Positions 32,476 through 41,091 of a DNA stretch of 64,000 nt are shown here, in pieces. The position numbers and the translations under genes are program-made. The notes beneath the pieces were generated by a model. That model ran no database searches, was not told where the DNA came from, and worked only from the letters and a program-made list of their open reading frames with translations. Each line of letters opens with the position of its first letter. The first letter of the stretch is position 1. Location of the stretch: the NCBI RefSeq assembly GCF_016887965.1, contig NZ_JAFDVD010000006.1:88205-152204 (forward strand). Reading direction: 5' to 3'. This DNA is from Phycicoccus sonneratiae (lineage in GTDB: Bacteria; Actinomycetota; Actinomycetes; Actinomycetales; Dermatophilaceae).

Positions 32476-34353
32476 TCAGGCTAGGCGCGAGCGCAGGGCG
32501 GACGCCACGGCGTCGGGGGTGAGCCCCACGGCGTCGAGGACCTGGCCACGCGAGGCGTGGTCGAGGAAGCGGCGCGGGATGCCGAAGGTGTCGACGGGCA
32601 CGTCGAGCGCGGCGTCGCGCAGCGCCTGCGTGACCTGCGAGCCGATGCCCCCGACCACGACGTTGTCCTCGACGACGGCCACTCGACCGGCGCCGCGCGC
32701 CAGCGAGACCAGCGCCTCGGGCACCGGCAGGGCCCACACGGGGTCGACCACACGCACCCGGTGGCCCTCGGCGGCCAGCTTCTCCGCCGCCGTCAGCGAC
32801 GTGACGGCCATCGAGCCGACCCCGACGAGCAGGACCTCGACGTCACCCGAGTCCGGCTCGCTGAGGACGTCGACGCCGTCGACGGTGCGCACCGCCTCGA
32901 TCGGGTCGGCAACCGTGCCCTTCGGGAAGCGCACGACCGACGGCGCATCCGCGATGTCCACCGCCGCCCGTACGGCCGCCGCCACCTGCTGGCCGTCACG
33001 CGGCGCCGCGAGGTGCAGCCCCGGCACGACGCCCGAGATGGTCATGTCCCACATGCCGTGGTGCGACGCGCCGTCCGGCCCGGTCACGCCCGAACGGTCG
33101 AGGACGACCGTCACGCCCGCCTTGTGCAGCGCGCAGTCCATGAGGAGCTGGTCGAAGGCGCGGTTGAGGAACGTCGCGTAGACGGCCACGACCGGGTGCA
33201 GGCCGGAGAACGCCAACCCAGCAGCCATGGTCAGCGCGTGCTGCTCGGCGATACCGACGTCGAAGGTGCGCTCGGGGAAGCGGTCGCAGAACGGCTGGAG
33301 GCCGACGGGCATCATCATCGCCGCGGTGATCGCCACGACGTCCTTGCGCTCCTCCCCGAGCGAGACCATCGTGTCGGCGAACTCGTCGGTCCAGCTGCGC
33401 CCGGCGATCTCGAGCGGCAGACCCGTCTCGGGGTTGATGACCCCGACGGCGTGGAACTGGTCGGCCTCGTCGGAGATCGCGGGGTCGTAGCCGCGGCCCT
33501 TCTGGGTGATGACGTGCACGAGCACCGGCCCGCCGAAGGCCCGCGCCTTGCGCAGAGCGTTCTCGATGGCCTGCTCGTCGTGGCCGTCGACCGGGCCGAC
33601 GTACTTCAGGCCGAGGTCCTCGAACATCCCCTGCGGGGCGACGATGTCCTTGATGCCCTTCTTGACGCCGTGCAGCGTCTCGTACATCGCGCCGCCGACG
33701 ACCGGTGTGCGGGAGACGTTCCGCTTGCCCCAGTCGAGGAAGCGCTCGTAGCCGCGGGTGGTGCGCAGCGTCGAGAGGTGGTCGGCGAGGCCGCCGCGCG
33801 TGGGGGCGTAGGAGCGCTCGTTGTCGTTGACCACGAGGACGAGCGGCAGGTCGGTCTCCGCGGCGATGTTGTTCAGCGCCTCCCAGGCCATCCCGCCGGT
33901 GAGCGCGCCGTCGCCGATGACCGCCACCGTGTGCCGGTTCTTCTCGCCGCGGACCACGCGGCCGGCGGCGATGCCGTGCGCCCACGACAGCGAGGTCGAG
34001 GCGTGCGAGTTCTCGACGACGTCGTGCGCGGACTCGGCGCGGCTCGGGTAGCCGGACAGGCCCCCCTCCTTGCGCAGCGCGGAGAAGTCGTGGCGCCCGG
34101 TGAGCAGCTTGTGCACGTAGGACTGGTGGCCGGTGTCGAAGACGATGGCGTCGGTGGGGCTGTCGAAGACGCGGTGCAGGGCGATGGTCAGCTCGACGAC
34201 GCCGAGGTTGGGGCCGAGGTGGCCGCCGGTGCGGGCGACCTGGTCGACGAGGAACTCGCGGACCTCCTGCGCCAGCGCCGGCAGGTCCGCCGCCGGGAGC
34301 GCCTTGAGGTCGCGGGGACCGCCGATCCGTTCCAGCAGGCTCACCGCGCCCAT
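32476..34353 (-). CDS. dxs: 1-deoxy-D-xylulose-5-phosphate synthase
   Basis: About 625 aa. It condenses pyruvate and glyceraldehyde-3-phosphate with thiamine diphosphate, the first step of the MEP isoprenoid pathway. Features: [29 protein letters not shown], the TPP motif [16 protein letters not shown], the pyrimidine domain [17 protein letters not shown], and [14 protein letters not shown] 34353. The upstream region contains a GC palindrome CCGGACCGGGTCCGG (34375-34389) and a TAGACT -10-like box. Confidence 0.96.
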   Translation of the reverse strand: MGAVSLLERIGGPRDLKALPAADLPALAQEVREFLVDQVARTGGHLGPNLGVVELTIALHRVFDSPTDAIVFDTGHQSYVHKLLTGRHDFSALRKEGGLSGYPSRAESAHDVVENSHASTSLSWAHGIAAGRVVRGEKNRHTVAVIGDGALTGGMAWEALNNIAAETDLPLVLVVNDNERSYAPTRGGLADHLSTLRTTRGYERFLDWGKRNVSRTPVVGGAMYETLHGVKKGIKDIVAPQGMFEDLGLKYVGPVDGHDEQAIENALRKARAFGGPVLVHVITQKGRGYDPAISDEADQFHAVGVINPETGLPLEIAGRSWTDEFADTMVSLGEERKDVVAITAAMMMPVGLQPFCDRFPERTFDVGIAEQHALTMAAGLAFSGLHPVVAVYATFLNRAFDQLLMDCALHKAGVTVVLDRSGVTGPDGASHHGMWDMTISGVVPGLHLAAPRDGQQVAAAVRAAVDIADAPSVVRFPKGTVADPIEAVRTVDGVDVLSEPDSGDVEVLLVGVGSMAVTSLTAAEKLAAEGHRVRVVDPVWALPVPEALVSLARGAGRVAVVEDNVVVGGIGSQVTQALRDAALDVPVDTFGIPRRFLDHASRGQVLDAVGLTPDAVASALRSRLA

Positions 34354-34566
34354 CTCCTCGTCGCTGTCGGGGGTCCGGACCGGGTCCGGTCGAACCCGAC
34401 GAGTCTAGGCGCTGCGCCTGCCCCCACCCGCACCGCGCCGGGCACCCGCGGAGAACCTCCAGCCGCCGGGCACGTCGCGAACACACCCGGGAACTCCCGC
34501 GGCCGCCCGGTCGCTGGGGAGGGCGACGCCCGGATCCCTGCCCGGGCCCCACGTCCGGAGGTCCCC

Positions 34567-35208
34567 GTGCCGTCGTCGTCCCGCGCCCGCGCCCTCGCCG
34601 AGGTCCAGAAGGCCCAGCGTGCCCGCGAGCGGCGCACTCGGTTCCTCGTCGTCGGTGGGGTGCTCGCGGTTGTCGTCGCGCTCGTCGCGGTCGTCGCGGT
34701 GGTCATCCGGCGCGACGCCGCGAGCCGCCCCTCCCTCGACGCCGTGACGACCGTCGACCGGCTGAGCCGCAACCACGTGACCACCCCGGTCGACTACGCG
34801 CAGTCCCCGCCGCTCGGCGGCGACCACAACCCGATCTGGCTGAACTGCGGCGTCTACGACCAGCCGGTGAAGAACGAGCTGGCGGTGCACTCGCTCGAGC
34901 ACGGTGCGGTCTGGGTCACCTACCGCCCCGACCTCCCGGCCGACCAGGTCGAGCGGCTCGTCGCCGCCCTCCCCGACACCTACGTCGTCGTCTCGCCGTT
35001 CGAGGGCCTGAGCGCGCCCGTCGTCGCCTCGGCGTGGGGCGTCCAGCTCGAGCTCACCGGCGTCGACGACCCGCGGCTGGCCGAGTTCGTCCGCGAGTAC
35101 CGCACCGGACCGCAGACCCCGGAGCCGGGTGCGGCCTGCACCGGCGGCAGCGACGGGACCGAGGGCACCTACCCGTCGGCCGCGGCGGGCACCCAGCCGA
35201 CGTCGTGA
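34567..35208 (+). CDS. DUF3105 membrane-anchored protein
   Basis: About 213 aa. A basic N-terminus (RARALAEVQKAQRARERRTR) precedes one transmembrane helix (FLVVGGVLAVVVALVAVVAVVI). The extracytoplasmic part is DUF3105: HVTTPVDYAQSPPLGGDHNPIWLNCGVYDQPVKNELAVHSLEHGAVWVTYRP. The conserved GGDH and HSLEHG histidines and the WLNCG cysteine suggest metal binding. The family is often paired with DUF305, as here with a GTGA overlap. GTG 34567 follows GGAGG. Confidence 0.92.
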   Translation: MPSSSRARALAEVQKAQRARERRTRFLVVGGVLAVVVALVAVVAVVIRRDAASRPSLDAVTTVDRLSRNHVTTPVDYAQSPPLGGDHNPIWLNCGVYDQPVKNELAVHSLEHGAVWVTYRPDLPADQVERLVAALPDTYVVVSPFEGLSAPVVASAWGVQLELTGVDDPRLAEFVREYRTGPQTPEPGAACTGGSDGTEGTYPSAAAGTQPTS

Positions 35209-35864
35209 GCACGCCTGCCGACCCGACCGCCGAGGTCGACGAGGTCGCCGAGGCACGTCCCGGTCGAGGACGGGCCCTCGTCGCGCTCGTCGCCGTCGTC
35301 GCCCTGCTCCTCGGCATCGGCGGGACCCTGCTCGTCCAGCGCGCGAGCGCCCCGGGGCGGGTCAGCGAGTTCGGGGCCGACGCCGGCTTCGCCCGCGACA
35401 TGCAGACCCACCACCTGCAGGCCGTCGACATGGCCTTCCTCGTGCGCGACCGCAGCACCGACGAGGACGTGCGCACGCTGGCCTACGACATCGCCACGAG
35501 CCAGCAGCAGCAGGCCGGCCAGATGTACGGATGGCTCGTCCAGTGGGGCCTGCCGCAGACCGGCGAGCGCGCCCCGATGGCCTGGGTCGGGGGCGAGCAC
35601 GCGGCGCACACGGCCGCCGGCGAGCCGATGCCGGGGATGGCGACCCCCGAGCAGCTGGACGGGCTGCGGGCGGCACGCGGTGCCGAGGCCGACCGGATCT
35701 TCCTGCGGCTCATGATCGCCCACCACCGCGGCGGCGTGGAGATGGCCGACGCCGCCCTCGCCGACGCCCGCACCGACGAGGTCCGCACCCTCGCCGGGGC
35801 GATCAGCCGGGCGCAGACCTCGGAGATCGCACTCATGGAGCAGATGCTCCGCGACCGGTCCTAG
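35205..35864 (+). CDS. DUF305 membrane-anchored protein
   Basis: About 219 aa with one N-terminal transmembrane helix (ALVALVAVVALLLGIGGTLLV) and an extracytoplasmic four-helix ferritin-like DUF305 domain. The two halves carry the family's histidine/methionine motifs: ARDMQTHHLQAVDMA and RLMIAHHRGGVEMADAAL. These suggest metal (perhaps copper) handling, but this is unproven. GTG 35205 overlaps the DUF3105 stop. Its TAG stop shares a CTAG tetranucleotide with the convergent gene. Confidence 0.92.
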   Translation: MSTPADPTAEVDEVAEARPGRGRALVALVAVVALLLGIGGTLLVQRASAPGRVSEFGADAGFARDMQTHHLQAVDMAFLVRDRSTDEDVRTLAYDIATSQQQQAGQMYGWLVQWGLPQTGERAPMAWVGGEHAAHTAAGEPMPGMATPEQLDGLRAARGAEADRIFLRLMIAHHRGGVEMADAALADARTDEVRTLAGAISRAQTSEIALMEQMLRDRS

Positions 35865-36319
35865 AGGCGCGGGACGAACTCGAGCCCGCGCAGGGCGTCG
35901 AGGAGCAGCCCGGCCGAGCGACGCGCCGCGACGAGCCGCACCCCCTCGCACTCGAGGTCGGCGAGCACCTGGGTGACCCCCTCGGGGCCGATGTCGTCGA
36001 CGAGGGCCACGCGCACCTCGCGGTAGGACGAGCGCATCGCCTCGAGCTGGGCGTCGAGGTGGCGCACGGCCAGCCAGCCGAGGGCCACCGGGTGCCGCCG
36101 CCACGACGGGTAGAGCCGGTAGTCCGGCGGACAGTGGTCGAGCAGCCAGGCGACCGCCCGGTGCTCCCAGCCGCGCGTGCCGGGCGGCGGCACGCCCTGC
36201 GGCCAGCCGGGCGGCCCCCCGGCCCCGGTGGCGCCCGCCCCCGAGCGCCGCCGGGCGGGTGCCGCGGGGGTCGGCGCGCGGAGCGGTGGCCCCCCACCCG
36301 GCCCCGCGTCATCGAACAC
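35861..36319 (-). CDS. Conserved unknown protein under a LexA box
   Basis: About 152 aa. A proline/glycine-rich N-terminus (~50 aa) precedes a compact domain: HRAVAWLLDHCPPDYRLYPSWRRHPVALGWLAVRHLDAQLEAMRSSYREVRVALVDDIGPEGVTQVLADLECEGVRL. No membrane segment or known catalytic motif. GTG 36319 lies inside a perfect SOS box, and a TATCAT -10 sits 7 nt upstream, so the transcript is probably leaderless and LexA-repressed. A DNA-damage role is inferred from this only. Confidence 0.7.
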   Translation of the reverse strand: MFDDAGPGGGPPLRAPTPAAPARRRSGAGATGAGGPPGWPQGVPPPGTRGWEHRAVAWLLDHCPPDYRLYPSWRRHPVALGWLAVRHLDAQLEAMRSSYREVRVALVDDIGPEGVTQVLADLECEGVRLVAARRSAGLLLDALRGLEFVPRL

Positions 36320-36330
36320 GTGTTCGATGA
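36309..36330. promoter_or_regulatory. LexA (SOS) box
   Basis: A 22-bp perfect palindrome with core ATCGAACACGTGTTCGAT. It matches the actinobacterial/Bacillus-type SOS box (CGAAC, 4 nt, GTTCG) completely. It covers the start codon and overlaps the TATCAT -10 element of the minus-strand gene. The divergent sulfite reductase start is 100 bp away, so control of that gene is less likely. Confidence 0.8.
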
Positions 36331-36368
36331 TAGGCCCTCCGACCAGATCGTGGACGCCGCCTCCGGGA

Positions 36369-36383
36369 ATAACCGAGCGTTAT
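36369..36383 (+). promoter_or_regulatory. Inverted repeat at the sulfite reductase promoter
   Basis: ATAAC-CGAGC-GTTAT, in the only AT-rich patch of the intergenic region, overlaps a TATAGA -10-like hexamer (36381-36386). No good -35 is visible. It is a likely operator of a sulfur-status regulator for sirA-cysH. Confidence 0.45.
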
Positions 36384-36430
36384 AGATTGCATGACCGTAG
36401 GTGACTGCCCCGCGACCGAGGACCGCTGAC

Positions 36431-38140
36431 ATGACGACGACGACCGACCCATCGGGCCGGGCCCTGCGTCCGCCGCGCGCGGGCCGGTCCAACGGCCAGT
36501 GGGCCGTCGACGGCACGGCACCGCTCAACGCCAACGAGGAGTGGAAGCAGGAGGACGGCGGCCTCAACGTCCGCGAGCGCATCGAGCAGGTGTACTCGAA
36601 GGAGGGCTTCGCCTCCATCCCGCCGCAGGACCTCAGCGGCCGCTTCCGCTGGTGGGGCCTGTACACCCAGCGCAAGCCGGGCATCGACGGCGGCCGCACC
36701 GCCCAGCTCGACGACACCGAGCTCTCCGACGAGTACTTCATGCTCCGCGTCCGGCTCGACGGCGGGGCGCTGACGCTGCACCAGCTGCGCGTGCTCGCCG
36801 ACATCAGCCACGAGTTCGCCCGCGGCACCGCCGACATCAGCGACCGGCAGAACATCCAGTACCACTGGATCCGGGTCGAGGACGTGCCCGAGATCTGGCG
36901 CCGCCTCGAGGAGGTCGGCCTGCAGACCACCGAGGCCTGCGGTGACACCCCGCGCGTCGTGCTCGGCAGCCCGCTGGCCGGCATCGCCGCCGACGAGATC
37001 ATCGACCCCACGCCGACCATCGACGAGATCACCCGCCGCTTCGTCGGCGACCCCGAGCTGGCCAACCTCCCCCGCAAGTTCAAGTCGGCGATCACCGGCC
37101 ACCCGAGCCTCGACGTCGTCCACGAGATCAACGACGTCTCGCTCGTCGGCGTGGTCCACCCCGAGCTCGGCGCGGGCTACGACCTCTGGGTCGGCGGCGG
37201 CCTGTCCACCGCCCCGCGCCTGGCCGAGCGGATCGGCGTCTTCGTCGCCCCCGAGCGCGCGGCGGACGTCTGGCTCGGCGTCATCTCGATCTTCCGCGAC
37301 TACGGCTACCGCCGGATGCGCACCAAGGCCCGCCTGAAGTTCCTCATGGCCGAGTGGGGCCCGGAGAAGTTCCGCCAGGTCCTCGAGACCGAGTACCTCG
37401 ACGCGCCGCTGCCGGATGGCCCCCCGCCGGCGCCCGCCACCGGGCCGGGCGACCACGTCGGCGTGCACCTCCAGAAGGACGGAAACCACTACGTCGGCGC
37501 CGCGCCGGTCGTCGGCCGGATCAGCGCGGACGTCCTCACCGGCCTCGCCGACCTGATGGCCGCCGCCGGCACCGACCGCGTGCGCCTCACCCCGCACCAG
37601 AAGCTCGTCGTCCTCGACGTCGCCCCCGACCGGCTCGACGACCTCGTCGCCGGCCTCGAGGCGCTCGGCCTGTCGGTCACGCCCGGCCCGTTCCGCCGGC
37701 ACACGATGGCCTGCACCGGCATCGAGTACTGCAAGCTGGCCATCGTCGAGACCAAGGCCACCGCGGCCACCGCCGTCGCCGAGCTCGAGCGCCGGCTCGC
37801 CGACGTCACCGCCTCCCTCGACTCCCCGATCACGTTGAACGTCAACGGGTGCCCGAACTCGTGCGCCCGCATCCAGGTCGCCGACATCGGCCTGAAGGGC
37901 CAGCTGGTCACCGTCGACGGCGAGCAGCGGCCCGGCTTCCAGGTGCACCTCGGCGGAGGGCTCGCCTCCGCCGACCGCGGCGAGGCCGGCCTCGGCCGCA
38001 CCGTGCGCGGCCTCAAGGTCACCGCCGACGAGCTGCCCGACCTCGTCGAGCGGCTCGTGCGCCGCTTCCTCGACCAGCGCGAGGGCGGCGAGACCTTCGC
38101 CGGCTGGGCGCACCGCGTCGACGAGGAGGCGCTGCGATGA
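36431..38140 (+). CDS. sirA: Ferredoxin-dependent sulfite reductase (nitrite/sulfite reductase family)
   Basis: About 569 aa siroheme [4Fe-4S] enzyme reducing sulfite to sulfide with ferredoxin. Two duplicated ferredoxin-like halves are visible. The cluster cysteines are in MACTGIEYCKLA and NVNGCPNSCARIQ. The tyrosine in RWWGLYTQRK and cysteine in TTEACGDTPR correspond to the Tyr-Cys pair described near the siroheme in the mycobacterial enzyme. ATG 36431. Overlapping cysH downstream supports sulfite rather than nitrite as substrate. Confidence 0.93.
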   Translation: MTTTTDPSGRALRPPRAGRSNGQWAVDGTAPLNANEEWKQEDGGLNVRERIEQVYSKEGFASIPPQDLSGRFRWWGLYTQRKPGIDGGRTAQLDDTELSDEYFMLRVRLDGGALTLHQLRVLADISHEFARGTADISDRQNIQYHWIRVEDVPEIWRRLEEVGLQTTEACGDTPRVVLGSPLAGIAADEIIDPTPTIDEITRRFVGDPELANLPRKFKSAITGHPSLDVVHEINDVSLVGVVHPELGAGYDLWVGGGLSTAPRLAERIGVFVAPERAADVWLGVISIFRDYGYRRMRTKARLKFLMAEWGPEKFRQVLETEYLDAPLPDGPPPAPATGPGDHVGVHLQKDGNHYVGAAPVVGRISADVLTGLADLMAAAGTDRVRLTPHQKLVVLDVAPDRLDDLVAGLEALGLSVTPGPFRRHTMACTGIEYCKLAIVETKATAATAVAELERRLADVTASLDSPITLNVNGCPNSCARIQVADIGLKGQLVTVDGEQRPGFQVHLGGGLASADRGEAGLGRTVRGLKVTADELPDLVERLVRRFLDQREGGETFAGWAHRVDEEALR

Positions 38141-38853
38141 CCGCCGTCGCCACCCGCACCCGGCGCTCCACCGAGCAGCTGCGCGCGCTCGCCGACGACG
38201 GGGCCCGGCTCGTCGGCGAGGGCTCGGCCGACGAGGTCGTGGCGTGGGCCGCGCGCACCTTCCCCGGCACGCTCGCCGTGGCCTCGAGCATGGAGAACGC
38301 GGCTCTCCCCCACCTGGTCTCGCAGCACGCTCCCGGCGTCGACGTCGTCTTCCTCGACACCGGGTACCACTTCGCCGAGACCCTCGGCGCGCGCGACGAG
38401 GTCGAGTACTCGCTCGACGTCACGGTCCGCAGCGTCCGGCCGCGGCTCTCGGTGGCCGAGCAGGACGCCGCGTACGGGCCGCGGCTCCACGAGCGCGACC
38501 CCGGTGCCTGCTGCCGGATGCGCAAGGTCGAGCCGCTGCGCGAGGCGCTGACCGCCTACGAGTGCTGGATCTCCGGCGTCCGCCGCGACGAGTCCGCGGC
38601 CCGCGCCGACACCCGGCTCGTGACCTTCGACGAGACCAACGGCATCGTCAAGGTCAACCCGTTCGCCGCCTGGAGCGCCGACGACGTCATGGGCTACGCC
38701 ATGCGTCACCGCGTGCCGCTCAACCTGCTGCTCTCCGACGACTACCCGTCCATCGGCTGCGCGCCGTGCACCGCCCGCGTCGCGCCCGGCGCCGACCCGC
38801 GGTCGGGGCGCTGGTCCGGGTCCTCGAAGACGGAGTGCGGCATCCACGACTGA
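38137..38853 (+). CDS. cysH: Phosphoadenylyl/adenylyl-sulfate reductase CysH
   Basis: About 238 aa. It reduces APS (or PAPS) to sulfite with thioredoxin. The cysteine set CC in GACCRMRKVEPL plus CAPC and the redox cysteine in KTECGIHD indicates the [4Fe-4S] APS-type reductase. SSMENAAL and FLDTGYHFAETL are the nucleotide-binding and family motifs. ATG 38137 overlaps the sirA stop (ATGA), making a two-gene sulfate assimilation unit. ATP sulfurylase genes are not seen here. Confidence 0.95.
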   Translation: MTAVATRTRRSTEQLRALADDGARLVGEGSADEVVAWAARTFPGTLAVASSMENAALPHLVSQHAPGVDVVFLDTGYHFAETLGARDEVEYSLDVTVRSVRPRLSVAEQDAAYGPRLHERDPGACCRMRKVEPLREALTAYECWISGVRRDESAARADTRLVTFDETNGIVKVNPFAAWSADDVMGYAMRHRVPLNLLLSDDYPSIGCAPCTARVAPGADPRSGRWSGSSKTECGIHD

Positions 38854-38877
38854 GCGGCCGGGCGGTCGGCCGACCCG

Positions 38878-41004
38878 TCAGCCGACGACGACCTCCACCC
38901 CGTCGGGCGCGACGACGTCGACGACGTCGCCCGAGGCGTCGAGCGACACCGACCACGAGGCGCCCCCGAGGCGCAGCCCCTCGACCCGCACCGACCCGAA
39001 CGGCGACGGCGCGAGGGGGGCGAGGCGCACCTGCCCGCCCGGCGCGTCGGGACGCACGCCGAGCAGCACCTCGACGAGGGCGCCGGCCGACGCCGCGGCC
39101 CAGGCCTGCGGACGGCAGCTGGCCGGGTACGGGACCGGTTGCCCGAGAACGGGGTCGGCGCCGTAGAGCTCGGGCCAGCGGTCGTCGCTGCGCGACGCGA
39201 CGTCGACGAGCGAGCGCAGCAGGGCCGACGCCGCGTCGCCCCGGCCGGCGCGGGCCAGCCCGAGCGCGCAGATGGCGGTGTCGTGCGTCCACACGGAGCC
39301 GGTGTGGTACCCGATGGGGTTGTAGGCCGGGTTCGACCGGGACAGCGTGCTGATGCCGAGCGGCCCGAGCAGGTCCGGTCCGCTGAGGGCGTCCGCGACG
39401 ACGGCCTCGCGGGCGGGGTCGAGCAGGCCGGTGCCCAGGGCGTGGCCGATGTTGCTGCCGAGCCCGTCGACCGGACGGCCGGCGCCGTCGAGGGCCATCG
39501 CGAGCAGGGGTGCCCCCTCGCCCTGGACCCAGAACCGGTCGCGCACCGCCCGGGACAGGTCGGCGGCCCAGTCGCGCCAGCGTCCGCCGTCCTCACCGAG
39601 CACCTCCTCGAGGAGGGTCGCGGCCGAGAGCGCGGCCTCGACCGCGTAGGCCTGGGTCTCGACCAGCGCGATCGGCCCCTCGGCGATCCGGCCGGTGGCG
39701 TCGCGCATCGAGTCGCCGGAGTCCTTCCAGCCCTGGTTGGCGAGCCCGGTGCCGCTCTCGTCGAGGTAGCGCAGCAGCCCGTCGGGGCTCCCGGCCGCGG
39801 CCCGCTCCATCCACGCGAGGCATCCGCGCAGCGCCGGGGCCAGCTCGTGGACCACGACGGCGTCCATCCCCCAGCGCCACGCGTCGTGGAGCAGGCGGAC
39901 CCACAGCGGGGTGGCGTCGACGGTGCCGTAGTACACGCTCGGGAGGACCATCCCGCCCGCGGACCCGAAGGCGCCGCGGCGGATCTCGTGGGGGATCTTG
40001 CCGGGCGCCTGCGCGGTGGGCACGTCGTCGACCGTGCCCTGGCGCCGGGCCAGCGCCCGCAGGGTGCCGCGGGCGAGGTCGGTGCCGAAGGGCAGGGCGA
40101 GCCGGGCGGCCCACAGCGAGTCGCGCCCGAACAGCGTGAGGTACCACGGGGTGCCGGCGGCGGCGAAGGCGTCGGCCGGGTCGAGCGGGTCGCGCATCGC
40201 GAGGTGGCGGAGGTCCGCGAGCGAGGTGCCGACGACCCGGTCGAGCCGGGAGTCCGAGGCCGTGACGACGACGCCGTCGAGGTCGACGAGGTCGGCCCCG
40301 GCCTCGGCGTCGAAGTCGGTGGCGGCGACGCGCTCGCAGCGCACCCGCACGACGAGGTCGACGGATCCGGCCGCGGGCACGACGACGTCGCACGCGAGCA
40401 CACCCCCGTCGTCGCCGGCCGTCGCGTGCGCACCCTCGGCCGAGACCCGGACGCGGTGCCGCTCGTCGGCCCACTCGAGGGTGTCGCCCGACGCCGAGGC
40501 CGGAGACGGAACAGGCTGCGCGACACCGTGCTTGACGTCGTGGAGGTCGGCACCGTCACCCGCGACGAGCACCTCGACGCGGCAGGAGACCTCTTGGTCC
40601 CAGCGGTTGCGCACGGTGACGACCTCGTCGAGGCCGGCGTCGACGAGCACGCGGCGGCGGGCCACCTCCACGGTGGGGTCGGGACCCGGGGACCCGAGGT
40701 GGCGGGCCACCCCGACGGTCTCGGTGACACCCGCCCGGCTCGAGGCCGCCACCCCCGTGGCCGGACGCCCGTCGAGCCGGACCGCGAGCCGGTGGACGAC
40801 GCGGCGGTCATCGACGAAGACCCCGGTGGCCTCCCCGCCCGGGCCCGCGGCGTCGACGTCGCCGTCGGCGAGGGAGAGCGAGGTCACCGGCCCCCGGACG
40901 GCCACCTCGAGCTCGTGCAGCCACGGCTGGCGCGACCGCTCGTCGGCGGGCTGGGGGTCTTGACACGGCGGCGGTGACGGATGCACAGTGACGACCCTAA
41001 CCAT
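38878..41004 (-). CDS. Amylo-alpha-1,6-glucosidase (glycogen-debranching-type)
   Basis: About 708 aa. An N-terminal immunoglobulin-like GDE_N domain (FVDDRRVVHRLAVRLDG) is followed by a GH63/GH15-like (alpha/alpha)6 barrel: GTPWYLTLFGRDSLWAARLALPFG, PGKIPHEIRRG, NQGWKDSGDSM, QAYAVEAALS and YNPIGYHTGSVWTHDTAI, which include the family's acidic residues. It likely hydrolyses alpha-1,6 or other alpha-glucoside branches of imported oligosaccharides. ATG 41004 lies within a LacI operator shared with the divergent lacI-type gene. Confidence 0.9.
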   Translation of the reverse strand: MVRVVTVHPSPPPCQDPQPADERSRQPWLHELEVAVRGPVTSLSLADGDVDAAGPGGEATGVFVDDRRVVHRLAVRLDGRPATGVAASSRAGVTETVGVARHLGSPGPDPTVEVARRRVLVDAGLDEVVTVRNRWDQEVSCRVEVLVAGDGADLHDVKHGVAQPVPSPASASGDTLEWADERHRVRVSAEGAHATAGDDGGVLACDVVVPAAGSVDLVVRVRCERVAATDFDAEAGADLVDLDGVVVTASDSRLDRVVGTSLADLRHLAMRDPLDPADAFAAAGTPWYLTLFGRDSLWAARLALPFGTDLARGTLRALARRQGTVDDVPTAQAPGKIPHEIRRGAFGSAGGMVLPSVYYGTVDATPLWVRLLHDAWRWGMDAVVVHELAPALRGCLAWMERAAAGSPDGLLRYLDESGTGLANQGWKDSGDSMRDATGRIAEGPIALVETQAYAVEAALSAATLLEEVLGEDGGRWRDWAADLSRAVRDRFWVQGEGAPLLAMALDGAGRPVDGLGSNIGHALGTGLLDPAREAVVADALSGPDLLGPLGISTLSRSNPAYNPIGYHTGSVWTHDTAICALGLARAGRGDAASALLRSLVDVASRSDDRWPELYGADPVLGQPVPYPASCRPQAWAAASAGALVEVLLGVRPDAPGGQVRLAPLAPSPFGSVRVEGLRLGGASWSVSLDASGDVVDVVAPDGVEVVVG

Positions 41005-41052
41005 TTGATCGTTCAAATGACACCCCGTTCCGCCCCCGTTTGAACGTTCACA
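41003..41052. promoter_or_regulatory. Pair of LacI-family operators
   Basis: O1 ATTTGATCGTTCAAAT (41003-41018) and O2 TTTGAACGTTCACA (41039-41052) share the consensus TTTGAACGTTCAAA with a central CG, and their centres are 35 bp apart. O1 covers the debranching enzyme start, and O2 lies between O1 and the regulator start. Dimers at both sites would repress both directions. Confidence 0.8.
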
Positions 41053-41091
41053 GCGCCGGGTCCCACCCCGGCCGACGGTCGAGGAGGACCG

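Noticed and set aside
34375..34389. CCGGACCGGGTCCGG palindrome upstream of dxs as an operator
   Set aside because: Short GC-only palindromes are frequent by chance at this base composition, and it has no repeat partner; kept only as a remark under dxs.
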